Part shown: piece by piece, positions 38,182 to 50,186 of the stretch
Layout of the letters: each line of letters starts with the position of its first letter
How positions within the stretch are numbered: position 1 is the stretch's first letter
Assembly (NCBI GenBank): GCA_038501785.1
Contig: JBAMJR010000040.1
Location: 3,674,001 to 3,738,000, forward strand
Origin: Myoxocephalus aenaeus
Taxonomy: Eukaryota > Chordata > Actinopteri > Perciformes > Cottidae
Length of the DNA: 64,000 nt
Direction: 5' to 3'
Notes under the pieces: generated by a model
Database searches by the model: none
What the model saw: only the letters and a program-made list of their open reading frames with translations
Told to the model about the DNA's origin: nothing
Program-made: the position numbers and the translations under genes

Positions 38182-38835
38182 CAGAGGGGAGGGGGTAATT
38201 CTGCACTCTCCCTCTACTTCTAATTTGCAGAGAGAGAGAGCAGCTTTCCCTGGTTAATCTACATCCTCGTCATGTCCACATGAGGCTCATTGAAAGAACT
38301 ACATTTCCATGGAAAGTCATTGTGTCCATCGGTACCTCAGTCAATAAATGGAAGTCACGTAATATATCAGTGCCAAGCATCTGTCAGGCCAAAGAATAGG
38401 GACATGCAGAAGTCAGGGGAGGATTTGTTCTACAGACACTCACATGTGCTTACAGTATAAGTTCACAGGTTACTATATGAGTATCAAAAGACGTGAACAA
38501 AACTGAGTCACTCAAATCTGTATTGTATCCACTGATGTTGTGCGTTACTCATGCACTGCTGATGCTGTGAAGACGGTAAAGTTAAGTGAGGGCCGAGCTA
38601 TTGAGCGTTCACCCTGCACTGAACTACAGCAGCTCCAGAGGTGCTGTCCTCCTGCTGATCCTGACCTCTGACCTGCCTCATCAGGGTGGATGAGCAAAGA
38701 GGAAATGCGCCTCTGCACATTACTCATGTACTACATTAGGTTTGTAATTACTTCCTAAGAAATCTCACTTGTGTGCATGAATGTGGAGGAAACGTCCTTA
38801 TTGCACTTTGAACCCCAGCACACTGGCGCTTAAAC

Positions 38836-38841
38836 TTTAAT
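38836..38841 (-). terminator. candidate mgll polyadenylation signal (ATTAAA)
   Basis: The minus strand reads ATTAAA about 0.4 kb past the mgll stop. A canonical AATAAA occurs on the same strand at 37549-37554, about 1.7 kb past the stop. Mammalian MGLL has a long 3' UTR, so the distal site is equally plausible. Hexamers of this kind are common by chance in AT-rich DNA, and I could not confirm use of either. Confidence 0.2.
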
Positions 38842-39233
38842 TAACTCGAGCTGCACCCCGGTGAGGTCCAATGGAGATGATCACATGGTTGCCAAATGAG
38901 CGCGCTGACTGAAATACAATGAGACACATCCCTCATCAAATGCCTTGCAGGGAAACTGACCTGCAAGAAGTGGTTTCTGACCCCATCATCCAATTTAAAT
39001 CAGAGTAACTTGGTTTGAGGTTGATATATTTAGTTTTGTACAGTTTGTGCCCAGAGGATGAAGTCAGTACACTTTTTATACAGAGAAAAATAAAGTAAAT
39101 AGGCCCAAATGTATTACCCAGACCAGAGAGTGTAGTAGTAGTATTGTTTTGCCTGACTGGAAAGTGATCAGGCCTCTTGGGACGGGGTTGGCAGTTCCCT
39201 TGGAGCGCTGACCGGTTTGTCAAAGTCACAAGT

Positions 39234-39365
39234 CTAGGAGCCTTGCGGCTCGGGCGATGTCGGCGCGGGGAGGCGCTCTGTGATCCAGCTGGTCACATCC
39301 TTCAGCACGGACTCGGCCATCTCCGGGATCTCGTGGTGAAGGCAGTGGTAGCCTCCCTCGAAGAC
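39234..39365 (-). CDS. mgll: mgll terminal coding exon with catalytic histidine and stop
   Basis: The exon follows acceptor CTCCTGTTCAG and encodes 43 residues plus a TAG stop at 39236-39234. It starts VFEGGYHCLHHEIPEM and ends SPEPQGS. The first His in GGYHCLHHE corresponds to catalytic His269 of the human enzyme (GAYHVLHKE). The helix that follows ends ITERLPAP, with a short Pro/Ser-rich tail two residues longer than in human. The GC content is well above the flanking intron. The 3' UTR must start at 39233, and its end is uncertain. Confidence 0.95.
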   Translation of the reverse strand, partial: VFEGGYHCLHHEIPEMAESVLKDVTSWITERLPAPTSPEPQGS

Positions 39366-40233
39366 CTGAACAGGAGCGAGGGATGTTCAAAACGGGTTTA
39401 TGATTTTCAGTCAGGGGTCAAAGTTGAGAAAGAATGACCACGCACCTTCAGAGAAATACTATGAAGGTAAATAAACAGATGATTTTCTGTGATAAACCAA
39501 TTTCCTGATACTAATTGTTCAGGCTTGTAATACGTCCATTATTTATTTGATAAGAAACATGATGAAGCCGTCTCTGCACCTCACGAACACCACCTGGTTC
39601 ATTAGAACATCAACAAAGATAAGAAGTGAGCGGGACCTCTCTTCTCTCTTTTCTCACCTCTCAGCTTTATTTTTTGTCTGTTATTTACTAACTATGTGAG
39701 AAAAAATGTGTGAACTTCCTTCTTCACAAAGACACATACTTCTGCAAATGAGGAAAAAATAGGTCAAAAAGCTTCTAGTGTGTCTGTCAGTGAACACACC
39801 CTGATACGGTCAGCCAGGTGTGTGAGTAAAAGATTTAGCTGAAAGGGTTCATTCAATAATGCACTTTTTCTTTTTACTTACATATCCAAACATATAATGC
39901 CAGCTCAACTTAGTTTAGGAATCGACCTTTATCCCAAAAGCTGAATGTACTGAACTTAGTTTTCATGTATCAAAGTTGTACTTTCTGTATCAGTCATAAA
40001 AACATTAACGTTTTTGTCTACTGTACAACCTCCTATACAAGTGTTATTTTTAAAATGTCAAAAGGCAGTTGGGTGATACATTATTATTACAAAATGAAGC
40101 TACTGGATACAAGTTTGTGTCGATGGGATTATTTCATGTTTTTTGACTGTATTATACCAGGCAGTCCCACTGAAAAAAATGTAATCTTCAAAATCATTTC
40201 CATAAAATGTTCTGCAAGCAGCCCACTCCTCAC
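39366..40233 (-). other. mgll intron before the terminal exon
   Basis: 868-bp GT-AG intron, AT-rich, with no feature seen. Confidence 0.9.
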
Positions 40234-40449
40234 CTTCAATTTCTTGTCTGAGCTTGGAGCGTTCTCGTACATCATCTTGGAGCCTCTGATGTCGCAGAGC
40301 TTGTCTTCGTCGCCGTGCAGGAGCAGGAAGGGCCAGCTGATGGACGGGATCTCCTTCTCGATGCGCGTCGTCGCCCCCATCAGCTGCATGGCGAACGACA
40401 CCCGCATGCCACCGTGGAAGTTCAGCTCATCAGCGGCATACGACTCCAC
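40234..40449 (-). CDS. mgll: mgll coding exon (human exon 7 equivalent): catalytic aspartate
   Basis: This 216-nt phase-0 exon encodes 72 residues, starting VESYAADELNFHGGM and ending SSDKKLK. It has acceptor CCTGCTAG and donor GTGAGG. FLLLHGDEDKLCD contains the catalytic Asp (human Asp239) and the Cys equivalent to human Cys242. The two other regulatory cysteines of mammalian MAGL are not conserved: the positions equivalent to Cys201 and Cys208 are Phe and Ser by gap-free alignment. The antisense strand shows a 162-codon open frame over this exon, which is a shadow with no independent support. Confidence 0.95.
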
Positions 40450-40813
40450 CTAGCAGGACAGAGAGACAAGAAAGCTTTGTATTAAGCATCTACGTTGAAC
40501 AAGCACTATAAACTGTGTGGTTTAATCCAAATATGGAAGAAAGTCAGGAGAATAAGTGTCTCCATGGGAGAAAACAGGACCATGAAAGTAAGAAGACTCC
40601 TGGGAAAACCCCTGAATGTTGGCAAATTGGAGTAAGTATTATAAATAAATGGATGGGGGGCTTTTATGGTATGGAAAATAAGAGTCGGAGAAAGAAAGAG
40701 ACACAGAACGTAGATGTGACGCGCTACATTAGATTAAATCAGAGTTGAGGAGCAGACGACGAACCCTGTTTTTCTTCCATCAAACATGAATACTTCCATA
40801 AGGTCCATACAGT

Positions 40814-40837
40814 CACACGCACACGCACACGCACACA

Positions 40838-40917
<80 letters not shown>
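40814..40917. repeat. compound (CACG/CA)n microsatellite
   Basis: A CACGCA-variant segment grades into about 40 CA units within an mgll intron. Confidence 0.95.
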
Positions 40918-40918
<1 letters not shown>

Positions 40919-41216
40919 TTCTATTCATCTGGTACGTAAACACAGCTGATGTCCCACTCTAACAGAAGCAGCTTCTCACAGGCCACTTGCTTCTTTGAAT
41001 AATGAATGACTGTAAGCTGAGATGTGACCAAACACGACCTGTTCAGCAGCTCAGAGAAGTCGGTGATGCTCAGAAACACCGACTGCAAGGGGAAAGAGTT
41101 CCTTCTACACTGAGAAGAATCACATCACAAATAGGAATACGCTACATCATACAAGTAATCTTTAAACTGTTTTTCTGGACTGACACACACTTTATATAAC
41201 TGTGGAAGTGAATATG

Positions 41217-41237
41217 TATATATATATATATATATAT
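41217..41237. repeat. (TA)n microsatellite
   Basis: About 10 TA units. Confidence 0.9.
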
Positions 41238-41339
41238 CCTTATGTATGCATATTAAAGCTTGTACCCGGATATACAAGAAAGAATGTAAAAACAGTTACT
41301 GGTGTGAATATAATCATAGCAGGATATGGCCTAAGTTTG

Positions 41340-41670
41340 ACTCTTCGGGAGTAACATTACAGATGTCAACAACGTCATTTTGACTAGTCGTAATTACATT
41401 TTGAATGTGTATTCAAGATGTCTATAACTCATTCTGATGAGTCAAAACAACAGTCAGAGATATCTGTAAGCCGCAGTGATTTCCCTGAAAGTGACACTCG
41501 TCACGCCCCTAACTGACTTTGCAGATATCTGTAGTTCTGTTTTGACTACTCTAAATAATAGCTGCAGATATCTCCAACGTCCTTTTGACGTGATTGTTGT
41601 GCATGGCGCTGCTCATGCAAGCTTCCCATTGGACATTGGCCCGACATAAGCATTCAAACAGTGTTAGCCA
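41340..41670. repeat. old interspersed repeat (AGATATCT / TTTTGACTAGTC family)
   Basis: Repeated short phrases AGATATCTGTA, TTTTGACTAGTC and complements recur within 330 bp, ending in AAGCTTCCCATTGGACATTG. I recall the same phrases from a dispersed fish repeat. Boundaries are approximate and the class is unknown. Confidence 0.45.
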
Positions 41671-41844
41671 AGGCAATGGCAGTTGCTGTTGTGGAAACGT
41701 GTTTTTGACTCCTATGTGGTTCAATCAAAATACACACACAACCAAATGCAGTACACACAAGCAATGTTATGACCTTGTCCTGGAGGCGACACGGGACATG
41801 CGTCTGTTTTTATAATTACAAATAACAATGCAACCCGCTCAAGG

Positions 41845-41848
<4 letters not shown>

Positions 41849-41899
<51 letters not shown>
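41849..41899. repeat. (AC)n microsatellite
   Basis: About 25 AC units in an mgll intron. Confidence 0.95.
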
Positions 41900-41901
<2 letters not shown>

Positions 41902-42153
41902 TACACACGGCAAGATAAGGCTGACTTTGGAAAGAATTCAAATGATGTATTGTAGGTTGGCCTTACCTCCTGGGACTATCAGATGGAGTTGGTGCGTGAC
42001 TTCACACACGGACATATAAAACACACACGCACGCAAATGTTCCTCCATCGAGACCGGGTTAAACTATTTTCCACGACGCCCTTCCCTGATACTTCAATTA
42101 CAGATAACAACACAGCTCTCCCACCCAGACGCACACCAACATGTGTCTCTCAC

Positions 42154-42243
42154 CTGCTTCGTGTCCCGTGAGATCCATTTGGAATCAATGGAGCCGAGCG
42201 TGAGGCTCGGCGCCATGTGGTTAAGGACCTTCGCCAGAAAAAC
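42154..42243 (-). CDS. mgll: mgll coding exon (human exon 6 equivalent): cap/lid segment
   Basis: This is a 90-nt phase-0 exon of 30 codons. The translation starts VFLAKVLNHMAPSLTLG and ends ISRDTKQ, aligning without gaps to human VLAAKVLNLVLPNLSLG...LSRNKTE. The acceptor is TTTTTGCAG and the donor GTGAGA. In the family this segment is part of the hydrophobic cap over the substrate tunnel, which helps the enzyme dock on membranes. It was found by reading the minus strand between the flanking exons and is too short to form a notable ORF alone. Confidence 0.93.
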
Positions 42244-42685
42244 CTGCAAAAACGGCGAAAAAACAACAACACATAGAGCATTACAGTTTATTTTTCACAC
42301 ATCAACACCTCCCTGATGGATGTTTCTCTCTCTCTCTCTATTGTTGTTTTTCTCGCCATCTGACTAGTGTTACAAAGACATACAGTGATGGACATTTTGA
42401 GCGTGCACTGTGCACCTCTCTTCTCCTCCTGCAGATTGTGTCTGTCTTTGGCCTGTGAGATTCAGAAAGAGACGACTAATGCGGCTCAAGAGGCACTTCC
42501 ACTGATTCTCGCCTTTGAAACGTACATAATAAAATGAAGTATCATAGTAATCCCCCACAGCAGTGCTCAGTGGAGTAAGACGAAGGACTCCTGGGTAAAA
42601 ACGGAGTACTTGACTGAAGAGAGAGCGACTCAATTATGAAGGAAAGAGCAGAGGAAACGAGAGAGCAAAGGTGACATGTGTGTAC
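42244..42685 (-). other. mgll intron (442 bp)
   Basis: Short GT-AG intron with a small CT run near 42328-42340 and nothing else notable. Confidence 0.9.
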
Positions 42686-42796
42686 CTTGAACGGCGTGGC
42701 CGAGTCTGGGTTCATCTGGACCATCGGAGCTATCAGAACCACGCCGGCAAAGTCGCTGGGCCTCTCACAGGCCGTCAGGATGGAGATCGCACCGCC
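42686..42796 (-). CDS. mgll: mgll coding exon (human exon 5 equivalent)
   Basis: This 111-nt phase-0 exon encodes exactly 37 residues, starting GGAISILTACERP and ending NPDSATPFK. It follows acceptor CCCTACTCAG and stops at donor GTACAC. The opening GG completes the GHSMGG nucleophile elbow. The remainder forms the helix and core strand (VVLIAPMV) leading into the lid region, matching human [26 protein letters not shown]. Only 442 bp separate it from the next exon. Confidence 0.95.
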
Positions 42797-44376
42797 CTGA
42801 GTAGGGAAAAGCACAGAATGCATATTTTGATAAATTAACTGGGAATTAAATAGATTTTCTTAATATATATGCTGTCACAATGTTTACTTTATTTGTTATC
42901 TATTTGCACTTTATTATGTGTATTCACTTTATATGTTGGACTGGAGGGATATGATTTTTCAATTCCTCTGTATGTTTGTTACATGTCGAGAAATTGACAA
43001 TTAAGCTGACTTTGACTTTGGATAGGATTTTGCACTTGTTGAAAACTTGTTTTTCAGTCAATTGAATGCTTCTTTTTTTGTAAAGGTGTGATGATCTTCA
43101 ATGCAGGAGGCGTGAGTCAGAGGTGCGGTGCAGACAACCAACAGTGAACACATACATCGACAAAAAAGGGGAGCTCTCTCAGAGGCAGCTCTACGAAACA
43201 GACCACATCATCCATACACACACACACACAAAAAGAAAATAATTTATACAAATGAATACAAAAACCTTTGTGTTTCAAGTAATCAATGCAATCTATGCCA
43301 TGTGCTATAATCAAAGTAGTATGTAAGGTGTAAAGCTAAAGAACATGCATGCCCAAGATCGATCATAGAATCATCATCAGAAACATAGTTAAGCTCGTCT
43401 TACAGTATTACAGACACACGAAGCAGCTTGAAAGGAATGAAATGGAAGAATAGGTTTGACTTTCTAGATCTTCAAAGGTAAAAGCAGCCACTGACGAGGA
43501 ATAAAGCACTCCAGTCAGACAAACTGATGATGGAGAATTACCAACAGAAGAAATCCTAAAAAATGAACCACGGGCAAGAGGCAGAGTTTTTCAAGATAAA
43601 AGCAAATAAAAGTAACTAGAAGTTAGAAATAGACGAAAGAGTGCGTTTCAATGAGGGGAAGGCGATATGAGCTCCCTCTTCGGGCCGTAACATAAGGGAG
43701 TGTCTTAGCAAAGTAGGAGAAAGGTCCTGATGCGGTGAGCAGTGGGAAAAATCATCGGAGTCGAGACGAACATAAAACAATCCGTCTTTTGTTCAGACAT
43801 TTCCACCCTGCTCTTTTGTTGCCGTTGCTCTCCACGACACAACGTGCACTCTGAAGCTAGCGGCGAGCAGCAGCCCGAGGCCGCACCTTGGCTCCCATGC
43901 TGACATTTTACATTGTGATGTAAATCCTGTGATGTAGGGGCCATGGTAATTAACAGCTCTGTGGCGGCCGAGATTCAAATCAATTGGTCGTGGTTCACTT
44001 TGCCGGGGGTTTCTCTTCAATATGCAACAAGTGCAAGTGTGTGCGAGGGTGCACACCGACAGACACACACACACACGAGTACAGTGATTCTGCATGGGTG
44101 AATCTGTCTCTTTCTCTCTCACTCTCTCTCTCTTTCTGGAGACTAATTGGCTTCAACTTTGTTTATGCAAGCGTTCTTTGTCACTTGTATGAATATTCAT
44201 CAGGCTGGGTCCAATGACAGGCTCACTTCACGAAACAGGCACCAAAAGACAAAACATTTCCCACCAGAAAATCTCACTTTCACACAAGCGCACACTCACT
44301 CACTGCATATACCCGCACGGACAACACACAAGTTAAAAGGCTGGCTAGCTCCATACTTTTTTTCTTCTACTTTACA

Positions 44377-44377
<1 letters not shown>

Positions 44378-44459
<82 letters not shown>
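44378..44459. repeat. (AC)n microsatellite
   Basis: About 41 AC units in an mgll intron. Confidence 0.95.
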
Positions 44460-44461
<2 letters not shown>

Positions 44462-45780
44462 GACTATCCATGTGTAAATACCACATACTGTACATGTTGT
44501 CCGGTTGGCTCCAACAATAGAGAGAGATACATTTGAATAGGGACGATAAGAGAGGGAGACTGAGATAGAGCGAGAGGATTGGGACAGAGAAGCCCTTTAA
44601 TGAAGCTGATTAGAGGCTTTCTTACACTTTCTCTCTGAACTTTGGTAGAGGGGATGAATACTTGTATTGTTGGTCTGTCTGCTGACAGTGGGTGGACTAG
44701 AACTGCTGAAGCTTGCATTACCTCACATTGCAGTATAACATTTAGAAGTGAAGAAGCCTGTTTGTAAAACATCAGTTTTGCTCCATAAAAAGTCCAGTGA
44801 TTTGGATTTGACTCAAGATCAAGATCAAACTATTCAGTAAAAAGTACACAGTGATAAACAGGACAACGGGACAAAGTGAAAGAATGGCAAAATACAAAAC
44901 ATAAAAGTGAACATGGCTTTGCGTAAGAGGAAACTGAACGAGAGATGGAGGGCTTGACAAGCTGAACAAAAAGACCGTAAAAGGCCCTGAACAGTGACCA
45001 ACCATTACATAAAACTCTGGCACTAAGGAAGTAGGAGACCGGAGCTTCAGCCAGAAATTCTAATGGAGAAGAAGAAAAATGAGGAAGAGTGAGAATGAGC
45101 CAGAGCTGAAAGCATTTGTCAGAATTCCCAAAGAGCTGATACAACACCAACAAACTGCTCCAACAAATAAGATGCTGAAAAAAAACCTGTGAAATAGTCA
45201 TTATGGTCGATCAGACACAGAATCTAAAAAATTGTAATTAACTTTGTCAGTTTGAATCAGTTCACATTTTTAGTCCCTTGTCCATGTTCAGATGTTTGGT
45301 GAGAACTGGGATTCTTCTCTGAGAAATTAATTAATTAACTAATTTTCAATGAGCTTGCAAACCTTTGAATTAATACACTGATTATTACTTCAGGAGAATT
45401 TTTTTTTTTTTTTAATAAGACTAAGAGTTTACAGTCATGTTATGTCGTTCATGGAGCACTGCATGTGTCCCTCCCTTTTAAATTACTAAAAATGATCTTC
45501 ATTACTTAAATTCATGCCTCAAAACGTCCACAATGGTGTGACAACGTCTTGTAGACAATGTCCTGCGAACAATACCACAAGGCAGTTACTTGGTCATCAT
45601 ATTTCCTATGTTCTGATCTGATCATGGCGCTAAAGGAGTACAATGAATATGTGTACAAAATGTATCCCGACCCATTTTGTGGATGTCGAGATATTTCACC
45701 ACATTCAAGAAAACTCTGACCTGCTGAGAATGAATGCAGATGAAAAGTATCTCTGGTACTACAGATTTCTGCACATAATT

Positions 45781-45850
45781 TCATGCTAATCCATCAAAGA
45801 GTCGTTGAGACATTTCCCTCTGGACCAAAAGAGGTGGGCCGACCAACGGG
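45781..45850 (+). repeat. 3' tail of a dispersed fish repeat
   Basis: The run AATCCATCAAAGAGTCGTTG, then GAGACATTTCCCTCTGGACC and GGTGGGCCGACC, matches the end of a dispersed teleost repeat. A longer copy lies at about 53.76-54.24 kb. Diverged and short. Confidence 0.45.
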
Positions 45851-48731
45851 CGACACCCGCCAGCTGTAAGTCTGGCTAAACATAACAAAATGCTCAAGAA
45901 ACTTGAATCTTTCACCATTTATGACGATATGCATTTGTTTCAATTTCCATCAGGAATCTAGCTTAAGACTGCTCAGTGTTTTTACATAAAATAACAACTC
46001 CCAGCAGTGCAGGTGATTTGTGAGGGGTGGGAGATCTTTCTTCACTGAATCTACACTGCTGGGCTCTGCTAACTGCTCCGCGCTCCACTCAGGATGTTAT
46101 CTTTGGAGCGGCGTCTCTGTACATGCTGTAGAATCCACAGGGTGTTCCCATGGTCTTGAAGTCTTTGCGTCATCCTGGTCCGGTTAAACAAAGATTCATA
46201 CAAGCAGAGGAGCAGAGGAACACGCTAATAGAAACAGGATGAGGAGCCACACCACTGGGAAGCTGGGAAATGAGGCCTGGAAAAACATAGCAACACAATA
46301 TAGGATTTGGGTTGGGTTTCCCAAAGTTGAGGTCTGGATTTTATTTGTTTCCAATTAAAGGAAAAAAAAAAATACAGAAACGCTATGAAAAAGGAAGGGC
46401 AGGAAGGATAAAACATGAAATAACAGTTTAAAAAAAGACAAAGAAAGGAAATGAGAAAATAAAATGAAGGCAAAACAATTTTGGAGGACAGAGAAGACAG
46501 GACATGAAAGCGGGTGGTGATGGTACAGGTGGACTGGCTTACATGACAGCACAGAAAGAACATCTGAGGAAATGACGGAGATGGAGGTATGGACAGAAGG
46601 AAGGAAAGAACAGCTTGAAAAAAGGGAAGCGGGGATGAGAAAAAGAAGAAAGGAAGGAGGTTCTACCATGACTTCGGTCAGCTCTGCCTTAATATTTACA
46701 GACTCTGATGTCTAAACACACTCTAAGCCTCCATCTGTGATCCCACGGTTTAATTTACAAAAAACTATTTGCGTCTGGGTTCCTACGACCTCAGATTGTT
46801 TTGAATGCAGCGTCAGCCTTTGTATGAATGCAGTACTGCTGCTCGGCAAAGCCATAAAAGGTTTGTAAAAATAGACTCAGGAATCAAATGTAGTGTTGTT
46901 TAAAACTTCTGAAAAGCCCAACTGATGGCGTTGAATACGACCTCGTTATAAGGAGAAGCTGTCATCTTGAAAAGAAGACCATAAAAATCATAACAAAAAA
47001 ACAATATTTGAATAGTAAAAAAAATAAGTTGAACGTTGGATTGTCTGAATCCACAACAAAGACTTTTCTATCATGAAAAAAGATGCTGTGCCTCATGAAA
47101 CAACGTGGTCAATCCGTTAACCCCCCAATGGGTTTCTCACGCTCTAATAGCCATTAATTCAACAGTCATTAATGCAATGGAATTGATTTCTCCCTTTATA
47201 AGCCATTAGGTCTGCAACTATAAGTGCTAGCAAGTCATTATTAAAGGGTTCTTCCACGCCAATGTTAAAAGTTTAACAACAGTCCTCCCCAGAAGACAGA
47301 GGTTTTTCTCTCCTTTTCTGTTTAACCTTGGCTTGGAAAACTGCTTCTTATAGAGATTGTTTTTATGCGAAAACCATTTGGTGATTGGTAGAGTTGGCAT
47401 GCATTCTACCAGACTGACATTTTTTGTGGGGGTTTTGAGAAAACAGGAATATCTTTATCTTTCTTGTGATTGCAAGAGCATGAATTCCCGCGGGGAATGA
47501 CGAGCTGTTAAGAAACTAATCTCATTCCCGATGCTCTGCAGCTCTTTTCCCAACACGTACGTGATGGAACAGCCCATGGAGAGGGTTTTCCAGATAAATA
47601 AAAAGATCTAGCAACTGTATAAAGACAAAGCTAGTGTTATGCTAAGGGTAGAGGCATTGTTCCTCAAACCCAATGACTTATTACTGAGCTAAAGCATTTA
47701 TAAAGTACTTATAAAGACACATAACTTATAAAGACACAGAAACCTTTATAAATGTTCCCTTAATAGACAGGGTTACTGAACCGGGTTGACTTGAAGTTAA
47801 AAGTTCAATGTCTCGAACATTTATTTGTTATTTTCCAACAATATAGATTTTTTTGTCCTCAAAGCTTGTCACAACCTTTGATGAATCTAACAAGCCCACT
47901 GAATCACTGCCGAGCTGTGAGATAACAAGGCTCCATGCGTCTCATTACAGAATGGATTTGCATTTATACTCTGTGTTCCCTGTGTGAAAAGAGTCCGCCA
48001 GCTGTGAGCCTAAAGACTAAAAACTATACTGTATTTGTGTTGGGCCTGAAATGTTTCTGACTTACAAAGGTAGCGGTGATGGCTCTCTGTTCAAAGAGGC
48101 TCTTGTTTCTGGTCCTGTGTCAGGGAAGTCGACATCTTCCTTACGCAACATGAGCTATTACTTTCCAGAAAAAGCTGCATGCATGAAAACATTAGAATCC
48201 GAGCGGCTTGCTCATCTGACACAAAGGAGTGCAAATTGACCGGACCTACAAACACTGACAGTGATCATTTATTATATCACTCATCAATAGCGTTTGTGTT
48301 CTGTTAGCTGCAGTGAGAGTCAGTGGGTCACTGAGCAAAACAGTGAGAGGCTGTGTTGACGGCAGCTCTGCCAGAAACTGAATAAACTGAATGGTTAAAA
48401 ATAGTTATTTGGCTGGCCTTGATGCATTTTGTGTCCAGGCATGATGTCATTTTTTCTCAATGAGAATTATGGTTTGCTCCTGTCGCTGTAGATTTCATAC
48501 AGCCACGTTTGAGTGTGTTCTTTTGCTGCTGTCCACATTGAATTTAACACAAATGTAACTCCCTAAATTGAACTCAATTGGGAAGTTAATAATATATCAA
48601 ACTTGCTTTTTGTATTTGCAACTTTTTTTGTGCATGTTCTATGATAAAACGTGATAAAACAGTATGCACACTACAATTACTACCTACACTAATGCCTAGT
48701 AATTATTGGGGCTGTGGGAAAGGTTTTCAAG

Positions 48732-49140
48732 CAAAAGTTCAACATTTTGGGTAATAATACGCTTCCTGCTTTTTGGTAGAGTTCGATGAGAAGATTGTCA
48801 CCACTATCATGTCTGCACATGAAATATGGATACGGCTACAGCCAGCAGCCTGTTAGCTTAGCTTAGCACAAAGACTGGAAACTGGAGAAAACGGCTCGCC
48901 CTCAGCAGTGTGAAGGCGACACAATCTGCCCACCAGCACTTCTAAGTCTCTGTAATCAACATGTGCGTTCGAGGTGCTGGGAGGTGGATTTTGTTGTCGT
49001 TGGACAGAGCTAGGCTCGCTGTTTCCAGTCTTCATGCTAAGCTAAAGCAACCAGCTGCTGGCTGCAGATTAGATATGAGAGTCCTGCTTATGTAACTCAG
49101 AGAGCAAATACGTGCTGCTCCCAAAATGTAAGACGAAACT
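48732..49140. mobile_element. foldback DNA element with ~200-bp inverted arms
   Basis: Two halves meeting near 48963 are imperfect reverse complements over about 200 bp. CAGCCAGCAGCCTGTTAGCT in the left arm pairs with the complement of AGCAACCAGCTGCTGGCTGC in the right, and CAAAGACTGGAAAC pairs with GTTTCCAGTCTT. The ends carry CAACATTTTGGG and CCCAAAATGT. This matches a very common non-autonomous DNA transposon of fishes (TTAGCTTAGC family). The copy is old and carries small indels. Confidence 0.7.
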
Positions 49141-50049
49141 AAATATTCAATCGATCCATGGAAAAATATAATTGATGCAAATAATCCTTACTGAGGAAAT
49201 ATTTTGTAGATAGCAACGATTTGGACACATACTGCTGTGTTGACCATATTTCAATACTTATTGGAGCATGGAATTGATGATAAAGGTGAAAACCGTCACC
49301 GTCACCGACACATTGCATTACATGGACACCATCTAGAATCCTGGATTCCTGTCTTTTGTACATTGACAAATACACCCACATTGCCCTTGAGCCGGTCACT
49401 GAACCTGTAATTGCAGCTGCTGCTGGCTGAGAACAATCTGTGTCACTGTGTGAAAGGTAAGGCAATGTAGCAAACCACCCCTGAACTGTTTCCCTGCAGG
49501 TGGAAGGTGGAGTTACATCATCACATAACAGACAGTATCTGGTGGTCGGACCGAGGCATACCAAAATAAAGTATCAATAAAAGCATGGTGTTAAAGTATT
49601 TCACTGAAATGAAAGTGCCCGTAATATTAAAACACCTTGTTATTACGTCAGATTGCATGCAGAATACCATGCTGTCTGTTTTTTTTTATGGCTGACTATT
49701 TTGGGACATAAGACCACATCATACTGATAGAAGAGCGCGTTCCTTTTCTTTTTATTTCAATGTCACGTTTTCACTCAGTGTTTTTCTTTCCCGCGCATGA
49801 ACAGGGCTTGCCTGTCAATTTCACGCAGCTGTCCCTCTGCGCTCACTGTACCAAGAGCTCCGAAACAATATTATGTCATTTCACAACAAACAAAACGGAG
49901 CGACGAACTTCGACGACGGTGAGAGTTTCACAATCCTCAAAGCTGTTACTTGAAATACAATTATGTGATTAGAATAAAGCGAAAGCCGCAGAAAGACCCA
50001 CAGCCTGATCTGTAATGAACAGCATACAGCGACACGGAGAGTGTCCTAC

Positions 50050-50186
50050 CATGGAGTGGCCCACGATGAAGATGGGCAGGTCTGGGTGGCGGGACTTCAT
50101 CAGGTCAACGTGCTGCAGGGAGTCTCTGACGAAAACCTGGAAGTCTTTGACGTTCATCCGGTCTCCTTCACTCTGACCATGGCCGA
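50050..50186 (-). CDS. mgll: mgll coding exon (human exon 4 equivalent): nucleophile-elbow serine
   Basis: This 137-nt exon follows acceptor CCCACACAG and ends at donor GTAGGA directly after an ATG (Met) codon. Its first two bases complete the Val codon begun in the previous exon, restoring HDHVGHGQSEG as in the human enzyme. It encodes 45 residues including GHGQSEGDRM and the end IFIVGHSM. The Ser of GHSM corresponds to catalytic Ser122 of human MAGL, and the last Gly of the GxSxG elbow is in the next exon. The Met-Gly junction is phase 0. Family identity is very high over the whole exon. Confidence 0.95.

Larger units (their letters stand above)
30500..39233. other. intergenic region and mgll 3' UTR; no gene recognised
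   Basis: Between the prkar2a promoter and the mgll stop I find no supported coding exon or RNA gene on either strand. The longest open frame (35336-35743, plus, 135 codons) is Ser/Thr-rich, has no recognisable motif and is not called. The mgll 3' UTR occupies the right end for an unknown distance. Bounded repeats are listed separately. Confidence 0.75.
40450..42153 (-). other. mgll intron (1.7 kb) with repeats
   Basis: GT-AG intron carrying two (CA)n tracts, one (TA)n tract and an old interspersed repeat at 41340-41670. No other gene seen. Confidence 0.9.
42797..50049 (-). other. mgll intron (7.3 kb)
   Basis: GT-AG intron between the nucleophile exon and the next exon. It holds an (AC)n tract (44378-44459), a repeat tail near 45781-45850 and an inverted-arm repeat (48732-49140). 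The stretches 42.8-44.3, 45.9-48.7 and 49.2-50.0 kb show nothing recognisable. Confidence 0.85.

Noticed and set aside
39965..40453. 162-codon plus-strand open frame
   Set aside because: Antisense shadow of the 216-nt mgll exon, which has full family identity on the minus strand.
44378..44459. Regular repeats that might be taken for CRISPR or other arrays
   Set aside because: Pure dinucleotide repeats without spacers. The 22-bp and 37-bp arrays at 58.2-58.8 kb are also contiguous tandem units without spacers.
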